A stretch of 64,000 nt of DNA from assembly GCF_014195635.1 (NCBI RefSeq), contig NZ_JACICC010000001.1, forward strand, positions 1-64,000, in the 5' to 3' direction. How positions within the stretch are numbered: the first letter of the stretch is position 1; every line of letters begins with the position of its first letter. The notes below the pieces were generated by a model. The model was not told the DNA's origin. It was given only the letters and a program-made list of their open reading frames with translations, and did not search any database. Position numbers and translations under genes: made by a program. This document shows, piece by piece, positions 45,501 through 53,559 of the stretch. Source of the stretch: Pseudochelatococcus contaminans (GTDB taxonomy: Bacteria; Pseudomonadota; Alphaproteobacteria; Rhizobiales; Beijerinckiaceae).

Positions 45501-45572
45501 AAAAAGTTGGCGAGCGACCCTTTTCAGAACATTAATTTTGATGTCGACGCGCTAAGTTTCCGAAAAAATTAA
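42525..45572 (+). CDS. Fused SAM methyltransferase and tandem family 2 glycosyltransferases
   Basis: A 1015-aa multidomain protein. Residues about 20-200 are a class I SAM methyltransferase (VELGTHTGFSYFSF near 40, DLLHIDGRHGYDDVLED, VVLFHDTNVRERDFG). Residues about 225-345 are a Gln/Glu/Leu-rich coiled coil. The first GT2 domain (about 470-690) has ISIVVPAYNTSE, ADDAS, GLLDHDDIL and IIYSDEDKIDEFG. The second (about 738-985) has VSIIIPTRDRSD, ILIIDNDS, LLLLNNDTQV and FNDVDLCLRVRDAGYR. Proteins with this layout build or cap surface polysaccharides. Base composition falls towards AT from about 43,750, unlike its neighbours. ATG at 42525 is chosen over a TTG frame start; its ribosome site is weak. 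A hairpin follows, then a decayed IS. Confidence 0.85.
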   Translation: MHSLTQSSFLHPQHIPTSAWLEHAPFAFWLMETLRPQLLVELGTHTGFSYFSFCQAVQQLRLPTRCYAVDTWEGDEHAGFYGEEVFATVNAINEEHYKSFSQLMRSRFDQALPYFPDNEIDLLHIDGRHGYDDVLEDFTTWQPKLSDRAVVLFHDTNVRERDFGVWKLWRELSTQYPSFEFFHCHGLGVLGVGADLPEGLRTLFASGPEEAAAVRATYSALGSAVSRSAHNNHLHSELHRIDHRANQLQHEAEHLKTALEQSRTHGAQLENETAHLRDIIAEQQIQIEAGNELRLTIAERGAAILTLRNELTSEREEAAAKLVTIHRQLEQQSAVCIALTERLSLIESSTFWRAGEPLRRSLRWIPTGIRRNARRAAKAAWWTITPHRMPERLRFLRARRAVRTSLDGDIKFLSGTVTSHNENVTDAASNNIIVSGSSNSYNEWIAAHDSLTASDRSKILEDIRNLEYKPFISIVVPAYNTSELALRSMITSVQSQLYPYWELCIADDASSVPYIEKMLKEFSSADTRIKWLKREKNGHICAASNSALTLATGEFVGLLDHDDILSERALYEVAVALNKNPSADIIYSDEDKIDEFGRRYDPYFKPDFSYDLLLGHNLINHFGVYRRRIIEEIGGFREGYEGSQDYDLALRAVEYSGPDKVLHIPAILYHWRQERAGSSFSQSQLDKCVSAARKAVQEALDRTSATGRNNGRKAVVEANPFVPSWSRVKWDTPSPPPLVSIIIPTRDRSDLLENCVEGLLHQTSYTQFEILIIDNDSVEQRTHDLLERYQKNDRIQIIPIGGEFNYSALNNAAARMANGEILLLLNNDTQVIHSDWLSEMVSLITRDDVGIVGAKLLYADGRVQHAGVKLGAGSFEEGPGVAGHFGHLRSRMDIGYYGQYGLTRDLSAVTGACLAIRKSVYDEVGGLDEVNLKVAFNDVDLCLRVRDAGYRVLWTPFVELFHLESVSRGLDITEEKRARFAREARWMLERWGKKLASDPFQNINFDVDALSFRKN

Positions 45573-45581
45573 ATAGAAAGC

Positions 45582-45625
45582 GTTACATGCCATTCTGCAA
45601 TATTTATAGCAGAATGGCATGTAAC
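45582..45625 (+). terminator. Hairpin after the multidomain glycosyltransferase gene
   Basis: A perfect 17-bp inverted repeat (45582-45598 with 45609-45625) with a 10-nt AT loop lies 9 nt after the stop. It may terminate transcription, although only ATTGTAAAT follows. It could also be an end of a mobile element, since the IS remnant starts just beyond it. Confidence 0.6.
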
Positions 45626-45651
45626 ATTGTAAATATAAAAAATTTAATTAG

Positions 45652-46320
45652 ATGGGGCGGATATGCAGTTTTTTCCCGCTGCCGCATGGTGTTGCGCGCG
45701 TCGATGACCGGCGCGTGGTCAGTGGCATCGTCTACGTGATCAGGAACGGTTTGCAGTGGAAGGATGCGCCGAAGGACTACGGTCCGCACAAGACGCTCTA
45801 CAACCGCTTTATGCGCTGGAGCTGGTTGGGCGTGTTCGACCGCATCTTCGCCAGCCTCGCCGGTGAAGGCCCAAACCTGAACGCATCAAGATCGATGCCA
45901 CGCATCTGAAGGCCCACCGTACAGCAGCGAGCCTTCTTAAAAAGGGGATGTTCCCCGTCGTATCGGGCGAACCAAAGGCAGACTGAACTCGAAGCTGCAT
46001 GCTGTCTGCGACGAGAAGGGGCGACCGCTCGTCCTGCTCCTGAGTGAAGGCCAGATGAGCGACCACAAGGGCGCCCGCCTCATGCTCGACGTTATGCCAC
46101 CTGCGGTCAACCCGATCGCCGACAAAGGCTACGACAGCAACTGGTTCAGACAAGCCCTCATCGAAAGGGGCATTGAACCGTGCATTCCGTCAAATAGAAC
46201 CCGAAGCAGCCGCTATCTTACGACAGCATACGTTATCGCCAGCGCCACAGGATCGAGAATATGCTTTGCATACTCAACAACTGGAGGCGCATCGCAGCAG
46301 CCGTAACCTTCTCCATCAAT
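45652..46320 (+). pseudogene. Decayed IS5-family transposase
   Basis: Transposase reading is recognisable but broken. The first frame gives RVDDRRVVSGIVYVIRNGLQ and WKDAPKDYGPHKTLYNRF up to LAGEGP (about 45874). A one-base shift then gives KPERIKIDATHLKAHRTAAS and LLKKGMFPRRIGRTKG. The middle carries LNSKLHAVCDEKGRP, EGQMSDHKGARLMLD and IADKGYDSNWFRQALIERGI. A further shift near 46205 gives YDSIRYRQRHRIENM. After NNWRRIA a segment present in intact members is missing. At least two frameshifts and a deletion mean it cannot be active as read, barring programmed frameshifting. No confident terminal inverted repeats were found. Confidence 0.85.
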
Positions 46321-46371
46321 CAATGAGCCCTGAAACGAGTCTGTCACAAAACCATTGATTTATAGAGATAT

Positions 46372-46447
46372 TGGCGCTCCCAAGGGGACTCGAACCCCTG
46401 TTTTCGCCGTGAGAGGGCGACGTCCTAGACCGCTAGACGATGGGAGC
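46372..46447 (-). tRNA. tRNA-Glu (anticodon CTC)
   Basis: A complete 76-nt cloverleaf with encoded CCA. Acceptor GCTCCCA pairs with TGGGAGC. The anticodon stem TCGCC/GGCGA holds CTCTCAC with CTC at 34-36, and the T arm is GGGGTTCGAGTCCCC. It borders the AT-rich island that ends with the IS remnant, about 50 bp away. Confidence 0.97.
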
Positions 46448-46664
46448 CTGCCGAGTAGAATGCTCGTATACCGACTATATGCCGGCAATGCAAGCCTAAG
46501 CTGCAAATTATTTTGTTTCAAGTCGGGACGCCGGCATCCGGCGCTGCTATGAACCAGAGTTGTATCAAAGTTCCGACCCATCTAGGGACCAAGTCCTATG
46601 ATACACATCGCAGATTTGATCAGCCGGGATCTGGCAGGGCGCGGACCCGCGCGGAGAGGTTTCA

Positions 46665-47690
46665 TTGAGTACATTCAACGACGATGACATTCAGGATGAC
46701 TGGCTGGTCTTTACCGTCCCGGAAGACTCATCCGGCGGGCGGCTCGACAAGATATTGGCTGAGATAGCCGGCGATACGGGGCTGTCGCGTAGCAGGCTGC
46801 AACAGCTGATTCGCGGTGGCGCCGTGACGGTTGACGGACTGGCCATCGGCGATCCCAAAGCACGCGTTGACGCGGGCGCAGCACTCGGTATTCTCGTTCC
46901 TCCACCGGAGCCCGCTGCGCCGCAGCCCGAGAATATACCACTGAAAGTCATTTACGAGGATGAGTGGCTGATCGTCATCGATAAGCCGGCCGGCATCGTC
47001 GTGCATCCCGCGCCGGGTTCGCCGAACGGCACGCTGGTCAATGCGCTGCTCGCCCATTGCGGCGACAGCCTGTCCGGCATCGGCGGCGTGCGCCGGCCCG
47101 GCATTGTTCACCGGCTCGACAAGGACACCTCTGGCGTGATGGTCGTTGCGAAAACAGACCGCGCCCATAGGACGCTTGCTGCGCAGTTCGCGGACCATGG
47201 CCGTACGGGGCCGCTGGAGCGGGCCTACCTGGCCGTATGTTGGGGAGTTCCGCTGCCGCGCACCGGCACAATCGACGCGCCGTTGGAGCGGATGACGCAT
47301 AACCGTGAAAAGATCGCCGTCGTCGCGCGGGGGCGGGGCCGCGAGGCCATTACCCATTACCGCTCGGAGGAGAGCTTCGTTTCACCGGGTGGAGAGCCGC
47401 TTGCCAGCCTGGTGCGATGCGAGTTGGAAACAGGGCGCACGCACCAGATTCGCGTCCATCTTGCGCACAAGGGGCACCCGCTGCTCGGCGACCCGCTCTA
47501 TGGTAGCGGTTTCCGCAGCAAGGAGGGGCATCTGGGCGAAACGGCGCAAACAGCGCTTGCACGTCTAGGCCGGCAAGCTTTGCACGCCACTCTGCTCGGC
47601 TTCGCGCACCCCGCCAATGATGAGGAAATGCGGTTCGAAAGCCCCCTGCCCGACCCAATGCAGGAGCTTATCGACGCGTTGCGGGGATAG
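46665..47690 (+). CDS. rluD: RluD-type 23S rRNA pseudouridine synthase
   Basis: A 341-aa pseudouridine synthase of the RluA family. The N-terminal S4 RNA-binding domain (about 25-85) has GGRLDKILAEIA and SRSRLQQLIRGGAVTVDG. The catalytic core has VIDKPAGIVVHPAPG, and motif II GIVHRLDKDTSGVMVVAKT with the catalytic Asp; TGRTHQIRVHLAHKGHPLLGD follows. In E. coli RluD modifies U1911, U1915 and U1917 of 23S rRNA. The start is TTG at 46665 with GAGAGG five bases upstream; no suitable ATG lies nearby. It precedes rpoH on the same strand, as in other rhizobia. Confidence 0.9.
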   Translation: MSTFNDDDIQDDWLVFTVPEDSSGGRLDKILAEIAGDTGLSRSRLQQLIRGGAVTVDGLAIGDPKARVDAGAALGILVPPPEPAAPQPENIPLKVIYEDEWLIVIDKPAGIVVHPAPGSPNGTLVNALLAHCGDSLSGIGGVRRPGIVHRLDKDTSGVMVVAKTDRAHRTLAAQFADHGRTGPLERAYLAVCWGVPLPRTGTIDAPLERMTHNREKIAVVARGRGREAITHYRSEESFVSPGGEPLASLVRCELETGRTHQIRVHLAHKGHPLLGDPLYGSGFRSKEGHLGETAQTALARLGRQALHATLLGFAHPANDEEMRFESPLPDPMQELIDALRG

Positions 47691-48122
47691 TACGTGCCGC
47701 GTGTGCGGCCGCACCGACGACTGCGGTGGACAGGGCATAGTCTGATTACGAGAATTACCAACGCGGTCAGAAACCATAACGTCGCTGCGTGCATTATAAA
47801 TAGGCGCGCTGCTGAAATTTGGACATCTTTGGAACGCAATAGCACTGTAGTTTATTAATAGGCTTTCGGATGTTCTTGACTCTGTTGCATTGTGACTTGC
47901 GCCCAACCCAAAGACTAAACCTGAATGCAGAGCAACACGGAGAACGCCTGCTGCAAAGTTGGTGCTGCATGCGGCCATTGATGGCAAGGCTGGCGCAAAC
48001 ATGACGATACCGTCATGTCCGGCATCTTCCCCGCAGGCTCGTTATCGCGGTATACTCAGGAACCGGCTGGCCTTCAGGCGACCGAGTGATCTGCCTGCAA
48101 GGGGGATCTGAGAGGAGACATC
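47691..48122. other. Intergenic region upstream of rpoH
   Basis: A 432-bp gap. It contains a perfect 8-bp hairpin (47999-48006 with 48011-48018, loop ATAC) about 105 nt before rpoH and a TATACT hexamer at 48051-48056 that could be a -10 element. I found no convincing -35 partner and no coding frame. rpoH regulation probably acts here. Confidence 0.45.
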
Positions 48123-49037
48123 ATGAGCGCGTCATCGGCTTTACCGACTCTGGCCAGCGAAAACGGCCTCAATCGATACCTCAGTGAAATACGCCGTTTC
48201 CCCATGCTGGAGCCGCAGGAAGAGTTCATGCTCGCCAAGCGGTGGAAAGAGCATGGAGACAGGCAGGCAGCGCATAAACTTGTCACCTCTCACCTGCGCC
48301 TCGTGGCTAAAATCGCGATGGGTTATAGGGGTTATGGCCTGCCGATCGCGGAGGTGGTGTCCGAGGGCAATGTCGGCCTCATGCAGGCGGTCAAGCGGTT
48401 TGAGCCCGACAAAGGCTTTCGCCTTGCCACTTATGCCATGTGGTGGATCAAGGCCGCGATTCAGGAATACATCCTGCGGTCGTGGTCGCTCGTAAAGATG
48501 GGCACGACGGCCAATCAGAAAAAGCTGTTTTTCAATCTGCGTAAGGCCAAGGGACAGATTTCCGCCTATGAAGAAGGCGATCTGCATCCCGAGCACGTCA
48601 AGACGATTGCCACAAAGCTCGGCGTTCCGGAGCAGGACGTCATCGATATGAATCGCCGCCTTGGGGGCGACTCATCTTTGAACTCGCCCCTGCGGCAGGA
48701 TGGCGAGGGCGAATGGCAGGACTGGCTTGTCGACAATGGGATCGACCAGGAATCGGCCCTTGTTGATGAGGAAGAAGGCAGCAACCGCCTCACAGCCTTG
48801 CGTGAAGCTCTCAACGTTCTCAATGATCGCGAGCGTCGCATTTTCGAAGCCCGTCGCTTGCGCGAAGACCCCATTACGTTGGAAGAGCTTTCGGGAGAAT
48901 TCGGTGTATCGAGGGAGCGCGTGCGCCAGATCGAGGTTCGCGCATTCGAGAAGATTCAGGAAGCCGTCAAGCATGGACTGGCGCAAATCGAGAACCCGCG
49001 GGCAGCCAGGGCCATTACTGATCAGACGGCGCTATGA
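48123..49037 (+). CDS. rpoH: RNA polymerase sigma factor RpoH (sigma-32)
   Basis: A 304-aa heat-shock sigma factor. Region 2 is VTSHLRLVAKIAMGYRGYGL and EVVSEGNVGLMQAVKRFEPD...FRLATYAMWWIKAAIQEYIL, with core binding and -10 recognition. The RpoH box QKKLFFNLRK lies just after it and identifies the sigma-32 subgroup, distinguishing it from RpoD. Region 4 ends with LNDRERRIFEARRL and LEELSGEFGVSRERVRQIEVRAFEKI for -35 recognition. GAGGAG precedes ATG at 48123. Alphaproteobacteria often carry more than one rpoH; which paralogue this is cannot be told here. A terminator follows. Confidence 0.96.
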   Translation: MSASSALPTLASENGLNRYLSEIRRFPMLEPQEEFMLAKRWKEHGDRQAAHKLVTSHLRLVAKIAMGYRGYGLPIAEVVSEGNVGLMQAVKRFEPDKGFRLATYAMWWIKAAIQEYILRSWSLVKMGTTANQKKLFFNLRKAKGQISAYEEGDLHPEHVKTIATKLGVPEQDVIDMNRRLGGDSSLNSPLRQDGEGEWQDWLVDNGIDQESALVDEEEGSNRLTALREALNVLNDRERRIFEARRLREDPITLEELSGEFGVSRERVRQIEVRAFEKIQEAVKHGLAQIENPRAARAITDQTAL

Positions 49038-49068
49038 TCTAAAGATTGCCAATGAAAAGCTTTAAATT

Positions 49069-49105
49069 AAAAGCCCCCCGACGCTGCGCGCCGAGGGGCT
49101 TTTTT
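49069..49105 (+). terminator. Rho-independent terminator of rpoH
   Basis: Arms AAAAGCCCC (49069-49077) and GGGGCTTTT (49095-49103) enclose a GC-rich inner segment and are followed by T residues. It lies 30 nt after rpoH and 16 nt before the end of the convergent membrane-protein gene, so it may work in both directions. Confidence 0.88.
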
Positions 49106-49121
49106 CATGCATGCGCCTGAT

Positions 49122-50336
49122 CTAGCGCCGCCAGCTATCGATCGCATCGGAAATGGCCTGGCGACCAGCTGATCCCTTTGCAAACGTCACTGTGCCAAGA
49201 TTTCCATTTGTAAAGCGTACTGGCAGATCAACCCAATCGCGTTCACGCAATAGCGTGTAATTCCGTTCAATATCTGCCGGCAAGCTGGAAAGCCCGATCA
49301 GGAAGATATTATCAGCAACCGGAATCGGCAGGCCGGACAATGGGACGCCTCGCGGCTCACGATCAATCCGAAGCTGGGGAATTGCAAGATCGCGCACCAC
49401 ACGCTCGGGTCTATCCGTCGCATTGGTGAAATTCACATCGATCGTATGCGATGCCGGCAAAGTCTCGTCGCTGTTAGGGCGAATAGCGACCGTGAAGGAC
49501 AGCCCGGCCTCCGGCAGGGTCACGTCGGCATGGAGCACGGCATCGGGAGATCCCTCACCCTCCAAACGCCATACGACTTGACCGGAGCCAATTTTCGGCT
49601 GTTCGGGATTTTGTTCGTCGAGTTCAAACAGGAATGCGCGCTGCGCAAGCGTTCCGGACTCATCCGAAACGCCGGATGCCGGCGATGCCTGCTGGGCCGT
49701 ATTGGTCGAGGAACCGTTCGATGGCGCCGGCTCCACAGGCTGCTCGGCTGGCGTATCCTCCGGGGGCGAACCATCGACACGGTCCGTGATCTTGGCCGTG
49801 CTCTCCTGCGGCGCCTCGGCAACGACCTCGCTTCCGATTGTTTCCGGATCGGGCACATCGGCCCGGAGCCACCATGCCACAACACCAATACCGGCAAGCA
49901 CAACGGCAATCGCGGCAAGCGCGATGGCGCGCCTTGACGCCGATCCTTCACGTGGCTGCCGGCGGGCGGCTACGCGGGGGCGTCCGCGGCCCCCATCACC
50001 TGATTGCGCAAGAACGGGCTGCTGCTCATCCTCGGTTTCGGGTGCTGGCGGCGCTTCGGACGCGGCGAAGCGATCGAACGACAGCAACTCCTCGCTGGAG
50101 GGTGATACGCCGGTCCGCTCGGCCTCGATCCGGGCGATAACAGTTTCCAGCGCGGCTTGCTCACGCACGAGCCGCGCGTGTTCTTCCTGCGCCTCGGCGG
50201 GCGGCAGCGCCGGATCGATCTCCTGACGCCGGCGCGTGTAAAGGCCACGAATATGATTGTAGACCGCAAGCCGCGCTTCGGGAGTATCCGGCTGGCTATC
50301 GATGGCCCGGTTCAGCAAGTCATACAGATCAGTCAT
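49122..50336 (-). CDS. Single-pass membrane protein of unknown function, purA-linked
   Basis: A 404-aa protein that I do not recognise by function. Residues 1-85 form a helical N-terminus (LYDLLNRAIDSQPDTPEARL, then HIRGLYTRRRQEIDP). Next is a charged linker and one membrane helix (about 138-158, AIALAAIAVVLAGIGVVAWWL). A Pro/Ser/Glu-rich spacer and a C-terminal beta-rich domain (about 240-404) with QVVWRLEGEG, TVAIRPNSDETLPASH and VADNIFLIGLSSLP follow. The layout suggests a cytoplasmic head and periplasmic tail. Relatives next to purA or rpoH in Hyphomicrobiales are described only as hypothetical. ATG at 50336 is used; GTG two codons earlier is possible. Confidence 0.75.
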   Translation of the reverse strand: MTDLYDLLNRAIDSQPDTPEARLAVYNHIRGLYTRRRQEIDPALPPAEAQEEHARLVREQAALETVIARIEAERTGVSPSSEELLSFDRFAASEAPPAPETEDEQQPVLAQSGDGGRGRPRVAARRQPREGSASRRAIALAAIAVVLAGIGVVAWWLRADVPDPETIGSEVVAEAPQESTAKITDRVDGSPPEDTPAEQPVEPAPSNGSSTNTAQQASPASGVSDESGTLAQRAFLFELDEQNPEQPKIGSGQVVWRLEGEGSPDAVLHADVTLPEAGLSFTVAIRPNSDETLPASHTIDVNFTNATDRPERVVRDLAIPQLRIDREPRGVPLSGLPIPVADNIFLIGLSSLPADIERNYTLLRERDWVDLPVRFTNGNLGTVTFAKGSAGRQAISDAIDSWRR

Positions 50337-50409
50337 CAGCACCCAACCGCCTCCCGGGCGGCCTCATCGATTAACGACGCTGCGGTCCCCGGCCTTCAGG
50401 GAACCGCCC

Positions 50410-51702
50410 TCAGCCTTCGAACGGATTATGGACGAGGATAGTATCGTCACGCTCGGGGCTTGTTGAAAGCAGCGCCACGGGCGCGCCGATCAATTCCTCG
50501 ATACGACGCACATATTTTATGGCCTCCGCCGGCAGGTCAGCCCAGGAACGCGCTCCGGCAGTCGATGCGGACCAACCCTTGATGGTCTCATACACCGGCT
50601 TCACACGTGCCTGAAGCGCCTGATTCGCAGGCAGGTAATCGATGATCTGGCCATCCAGTTCATAGCCGACACCGATCTTCAGCTCCTCGAAACCATCCAG
50701 AATATCGAGTTTCGTCAGAGCAATGCCGTTGATGCCCGACGTGCTGACAGTCTGCCGCACGAGGGTTGCGTCAAACCAGCCGCAACGGCGCTTGCGACCC
50801 GTAACCACGCCGAACTCGCGTCCGCGCTGGCCGATCAGTTCGCCTGTTTCGTCGAACAGCTCGGTCGGGAACGGGCCTTCGCCGACGCGCGTCGTGTAAG
50901 CCTTTGCAATACCGAGCACGTAACCAATAGCGCCCGGCCCAAGGCCGGAACCCGCCGCCGCCTGCCCCGCAACCGTATGAGAAGAGGTGACGAACGGATA
51001 TGTGCCATGATCGACATCGAGAAGCGCGCCCTGCGCGCCTTCAAAGAGAATGCGCCGGCCAGCACGACGGTCTGCATCGAGCGTGCGCCAAGTCGTGTCG
51101 ATGTAAGGCAGAACTTTCGGCGCAAGAGCCAGCAGCTCGCTGACAATGGTTGCGGCGTCATATTCCGGCAGACCGAAACCGCGCCGCAGGGCATTGTGAT
51201 GCGACAGCAACCGCTCGACCTTGCCGGGCAACGACTCGGGGTCGGCAAGATCGGCAAGGCGGATGGCGCGACGGCCGGCCTTGTCCTCATAGGCCGGGCC
51301 AATGCCCCGCCGCGTCGTGCCGATGCGCGTGCCGGCATTGGAGTTTTCGCGCAGCGAATCCAGCTCGCGATGCAAAGGAAGAATCAGTGAGACGTTTTCG
51401 GCGATGCCGAGATTGTCTGCTGTAATGGTCACACCCTGCGCGGCAAGCCGTTCGATCTCGTCGACGAGGGCCTGTGGATCGAGCACGACACCATTGCCGA
51501 TGATGCCACGCTTGCCCGGACGCACAACGCCCGACGGCAGCAGCGACAGCTTGTAGGTTTCGCCGCCGATAACAAGCGTATGGCCGGCATTGTGCCCGCC
51601 CTGAAACCGGACGACCACGTCGGCCTGTTCCGACAACCAGTCGACAATCTTGCCCTTGCCCTCATCGCCCCACTGGGCGCCGACCACGACGACATTCGCC
51701 AT
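50410..51702 (-). CDS. purA: Adenylosuccinate synthetase
   Basis: PurA joins IMP and aspartate using GTP in AMP synthesis, 430 aa. The P-loop-like [14 protein letters not shown] begins the protein, followed by [13 protein letters not shown]. Also seen are the [20 protein letters not shown] substrate loop, [23 protein letters not shown], and RKRRCGWFD near the GTP base site. ATG at 51702 gives the family start [12 protein letters not shown]; the longer in-frame start adds 16 unlike residues. It lies downstream of serA on the same strand, 150 bp away. Confidence 0.97.
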   Translation of the reverse strand: MANVVVVGAQWGDEGKGKIVDWLSEQADVVVRFQGGHNAGHTLVIGGETYKLSLLPSGVVRPGKRGIIGNGVVLDPQALVDEIERLAAQGVTITADNLGIAENVSLILPLHRELDSLRENSNAGTRIGTTRRGIGPAYEDKAGRRAIRLADLADPESLPGKVERLLSHHNALRRGFGLPEYDAATIVSELLALAPKVLPYIDTTWRTLDADRRAGRRILFEGAQGALLDVDHGTYPFVTSSHTVAGQAAAGSGLGPGAIGYVLGIAKAYTTRVGEGPFPTELFDETGELIGQRGREFGVVTGRKRRCGWFDATLVRQTVSTSGINGIALTKLDILDGFEELKIGVGYELDGQIIDYLPANQALQARVKPVYETIKGWSASTAGARSWADLPAEAIKYVRRIEELIGAPVALLSTSPERDDTILVHNPFEG

Positions 51703-51852
51703 TTTCCGCCTCGCATTCAATCCCTCGCGAGCCGCGAGGCTCGCCAGCAAAGCAAACCCCGGCGCAAGAGAAAGCTCTCTACCGCCGGGGCTCTCACATC
51801 TGTCATGAAAGATCGCACGCCGCAGGTCAACCCCCCGGCAGACGATCCCGGT

Positions 51853-53436
51853 TCAGAACGTCAACTGGTGCGCGTGCTTCACACCCGGAATGGCATGCAC
51901 GCCATCGAGCACCGCCTGCGGCACCTTGCCATCCACCTGCACCAGCGCCACAGCCGAGCCGCCTTCCGCATCACGACCGAGGGCGAATGTGGCGATATTG
52001 ATGCCCGCATCGCCCAGAACCGTCGCGAAACGGCCGATAAAGCCAGGCTTGTCTTCGTTCGACACGTAGATCATCGACGGCGCGAATTCCGCGTCGACCT
52101 TGATGCCCTTGATGCCGACGATGCGCGGTTTGCCATCCGCGAACACCGTGCCGACGATGGAGCGCTCGTAGTCGTCCGTGGTGACGGTCAGCGTGATGAG
52201 TGCGTCATAATCGCCCTCAGCTTCGCGCGTCGTCTCCTCGATCACGATCCCGCGCTCCCGTGCGATTGCCGGTGCGGAAACGACGTTTACGTCCTGCAGG
52301 ATCGGGCGCAGCAGACCGGCGACGGCAGCAGACGTCAACGCCTTGACCTTGAGCTGGGCCACGGAGCCTTCATAGGTGATGCGAACGGACTTCAATCCGC
52401 CCTCGGTCAACTGGCCGGCGAACGAACCGAGCTTCTCTGCCAGTTCCACGAACGGCCGCAGCTTGGGCGCTTCCTCGGCGGTGATGGACGGGAAATTGAT
52501 CGCGTTGGTAATCGCGCCGCGCAACAGGTAATCGGAGATCTGTTCAGCCACCTGCAAGGCGACGTTCTCCTGCGCTTCCGTGGTGGCAGCGCCAAGATGC
52601 GGCGTGGCGACGACATTCGGGTGGCCGAACAGCGGGTTTTCCTTCGCCGGCTCAACCGTGAACACGTCAAAGGCTGCGCCTGCGACATGGCCGCTGTCAA
52701 GGGCGGCGCGCAGCGCCACTTCGTCCACAAGACCGCCACGAGCGCAGTTGACGATGCGCACACCCTTCTTGGTTTTGGCAAGATTCTCTGCCGACAGGAT
52801 GTTTTTCGTCTTTTCGGTCAGCGGCGTGTGCAGAGTGATGAAATCGGCGCGGGCGAGCAGATCTTCAAGCTCCACCTTCTCCACGCCAAGATCGCGCGCA
52901 CGCTCCGGTGACAGGAAGGGATCGTACGCGATAACCTTCATGCGCAGACCGACAGCGCGCTCGGCAACGATGGAGCCGATGTTGCCGCAACCGATGATGC
53001 CGAAGGTCTTGCCCGTCAGCTCAACGCCCATGAAGCGGTTCTTTTCCCACTTACCGGCCTGAGTCGAGGCATCCGCGGCGGGGATCTCGCGCGCCAGCGC
53101 GAACGTCAGCGCAATGGCGTGTTCCGCCGTGGTGATGGAGTTACCGAAAGGCGTGTTCATCACGATGATGCCGCGCGCCGTAGCTGCCGGCACGTCGACG
53201 TTGTCGACGCCGATACCGGCGCGGCCGATCACCTTGAGGCGGGTTGCCTTCTCCAGCAACTTCGCCGTCACCTTGGTAGCGGAACGGATAGCGAGGCCAT
53301 CGTAGTTGCCGATGATCTGTTCGAGTTCGTCCTTGTCGATACCGGGACGGAAATCCACATCGACGCCGCTGTCGCGGAAAATCTGGACGGCGGCTTCGGA
53401 CAACTTGTCGGAAATAAGCACCTTGGGAGCGGTCAT
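51853..53436 (-). CDS. serA: D-3-phosphoglycerate dehydrogenase
   Basis: A 527-aa SerA of the long bacterial type (as in Bacillus and Mycobacterium) with an intervening domain. The first step of serine synthesis is NAD-dependent oxidation of 3-phosphoglycerate. Residues 5-310 hold the dehydrogenase, with GRAGIGVDNVD, NAD-binding FGIIGCGNIGSIVAERA, the Arg-bearing VNCARGGLVDE, and the catalytic His in ATPHLGAATTEAQ. The allosteric intervening domain is about 320-450, and a C-terminal ACT domain (about 455-527) starts with MIYVSNEDKPGFIGR. ATG at 53436 matches the family. serA follows serC on the same strand with 123 bp between, a serC-serA unit. Confidence 0.96.
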   Translation of the reverse strand: MTAPKVLISDKLSEAAVQIFRDSGVDVDFRPGIDKDELEQIIGNYDGLAIRSATKVTAKLLEKATRLKVIGRAGIGVDNVDVPAATARGIIVMNTPFGNSITTAEHAIALTFALAREIPAADASTQAGKWEKNRFMGVELTGKTFGIIGCGNIGSIVAERAVGLRMKVIAYDPFLSPERARDLGVEKVELEDLLARADFITLHTPLTEKTKNILSAENLAKTKKGVRIVNCARGGLVDEVALRAALDSGHVAGAAFDVFTVEPAKENPLFGHPNVVATPHLGAATTEAQENVALQVAEQISDYLLRGAITNAINFPSITAEEAPKLRPFVELAEKLGSFAGQLTEGGLKSVRITYEGSVAQLKVKALTSAAVAGLLRPILQDVNVVSAPAIARERGIVIEETTREAEGDYDALITLTVTTDDYERSIVGTVFADGKPRIVGIKGIKVDAEFAPSMIYVSNEDKPGFIGRFATVLGDAGINIATFALGRDAEGGSAVALVQVDGKVPQAVLDGVHAIPGVKHAHQLTF

Positions 53437-53559
53437 GGCGGTCAGCCTTTCAGGCGGGCGGGCAGAGCCTTTCACACCCGCACTCATCGTAAGGGGTGGT
53501 GAAGGCCCGGAACGACCGGGCCTTGCGATATGGTGTCTGCTGTCAAGCAGCCAGCCGGA

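Noticed and set aside
46372-46447. tRNA-Glu as an attachment site of an integrative element
   Set aside because: No integrase gene and no repeated tRNA 3' end were seen; only a decayed IS borders it.
47990-48122. ROSE-type RNA thermometer upstream of rpoH
   Set aside because: The hairpin is far from the ribosome site and does not pair with AGGAG; no U(U/C)GCU-type anti-Shine-Dalgarno stem was seen.
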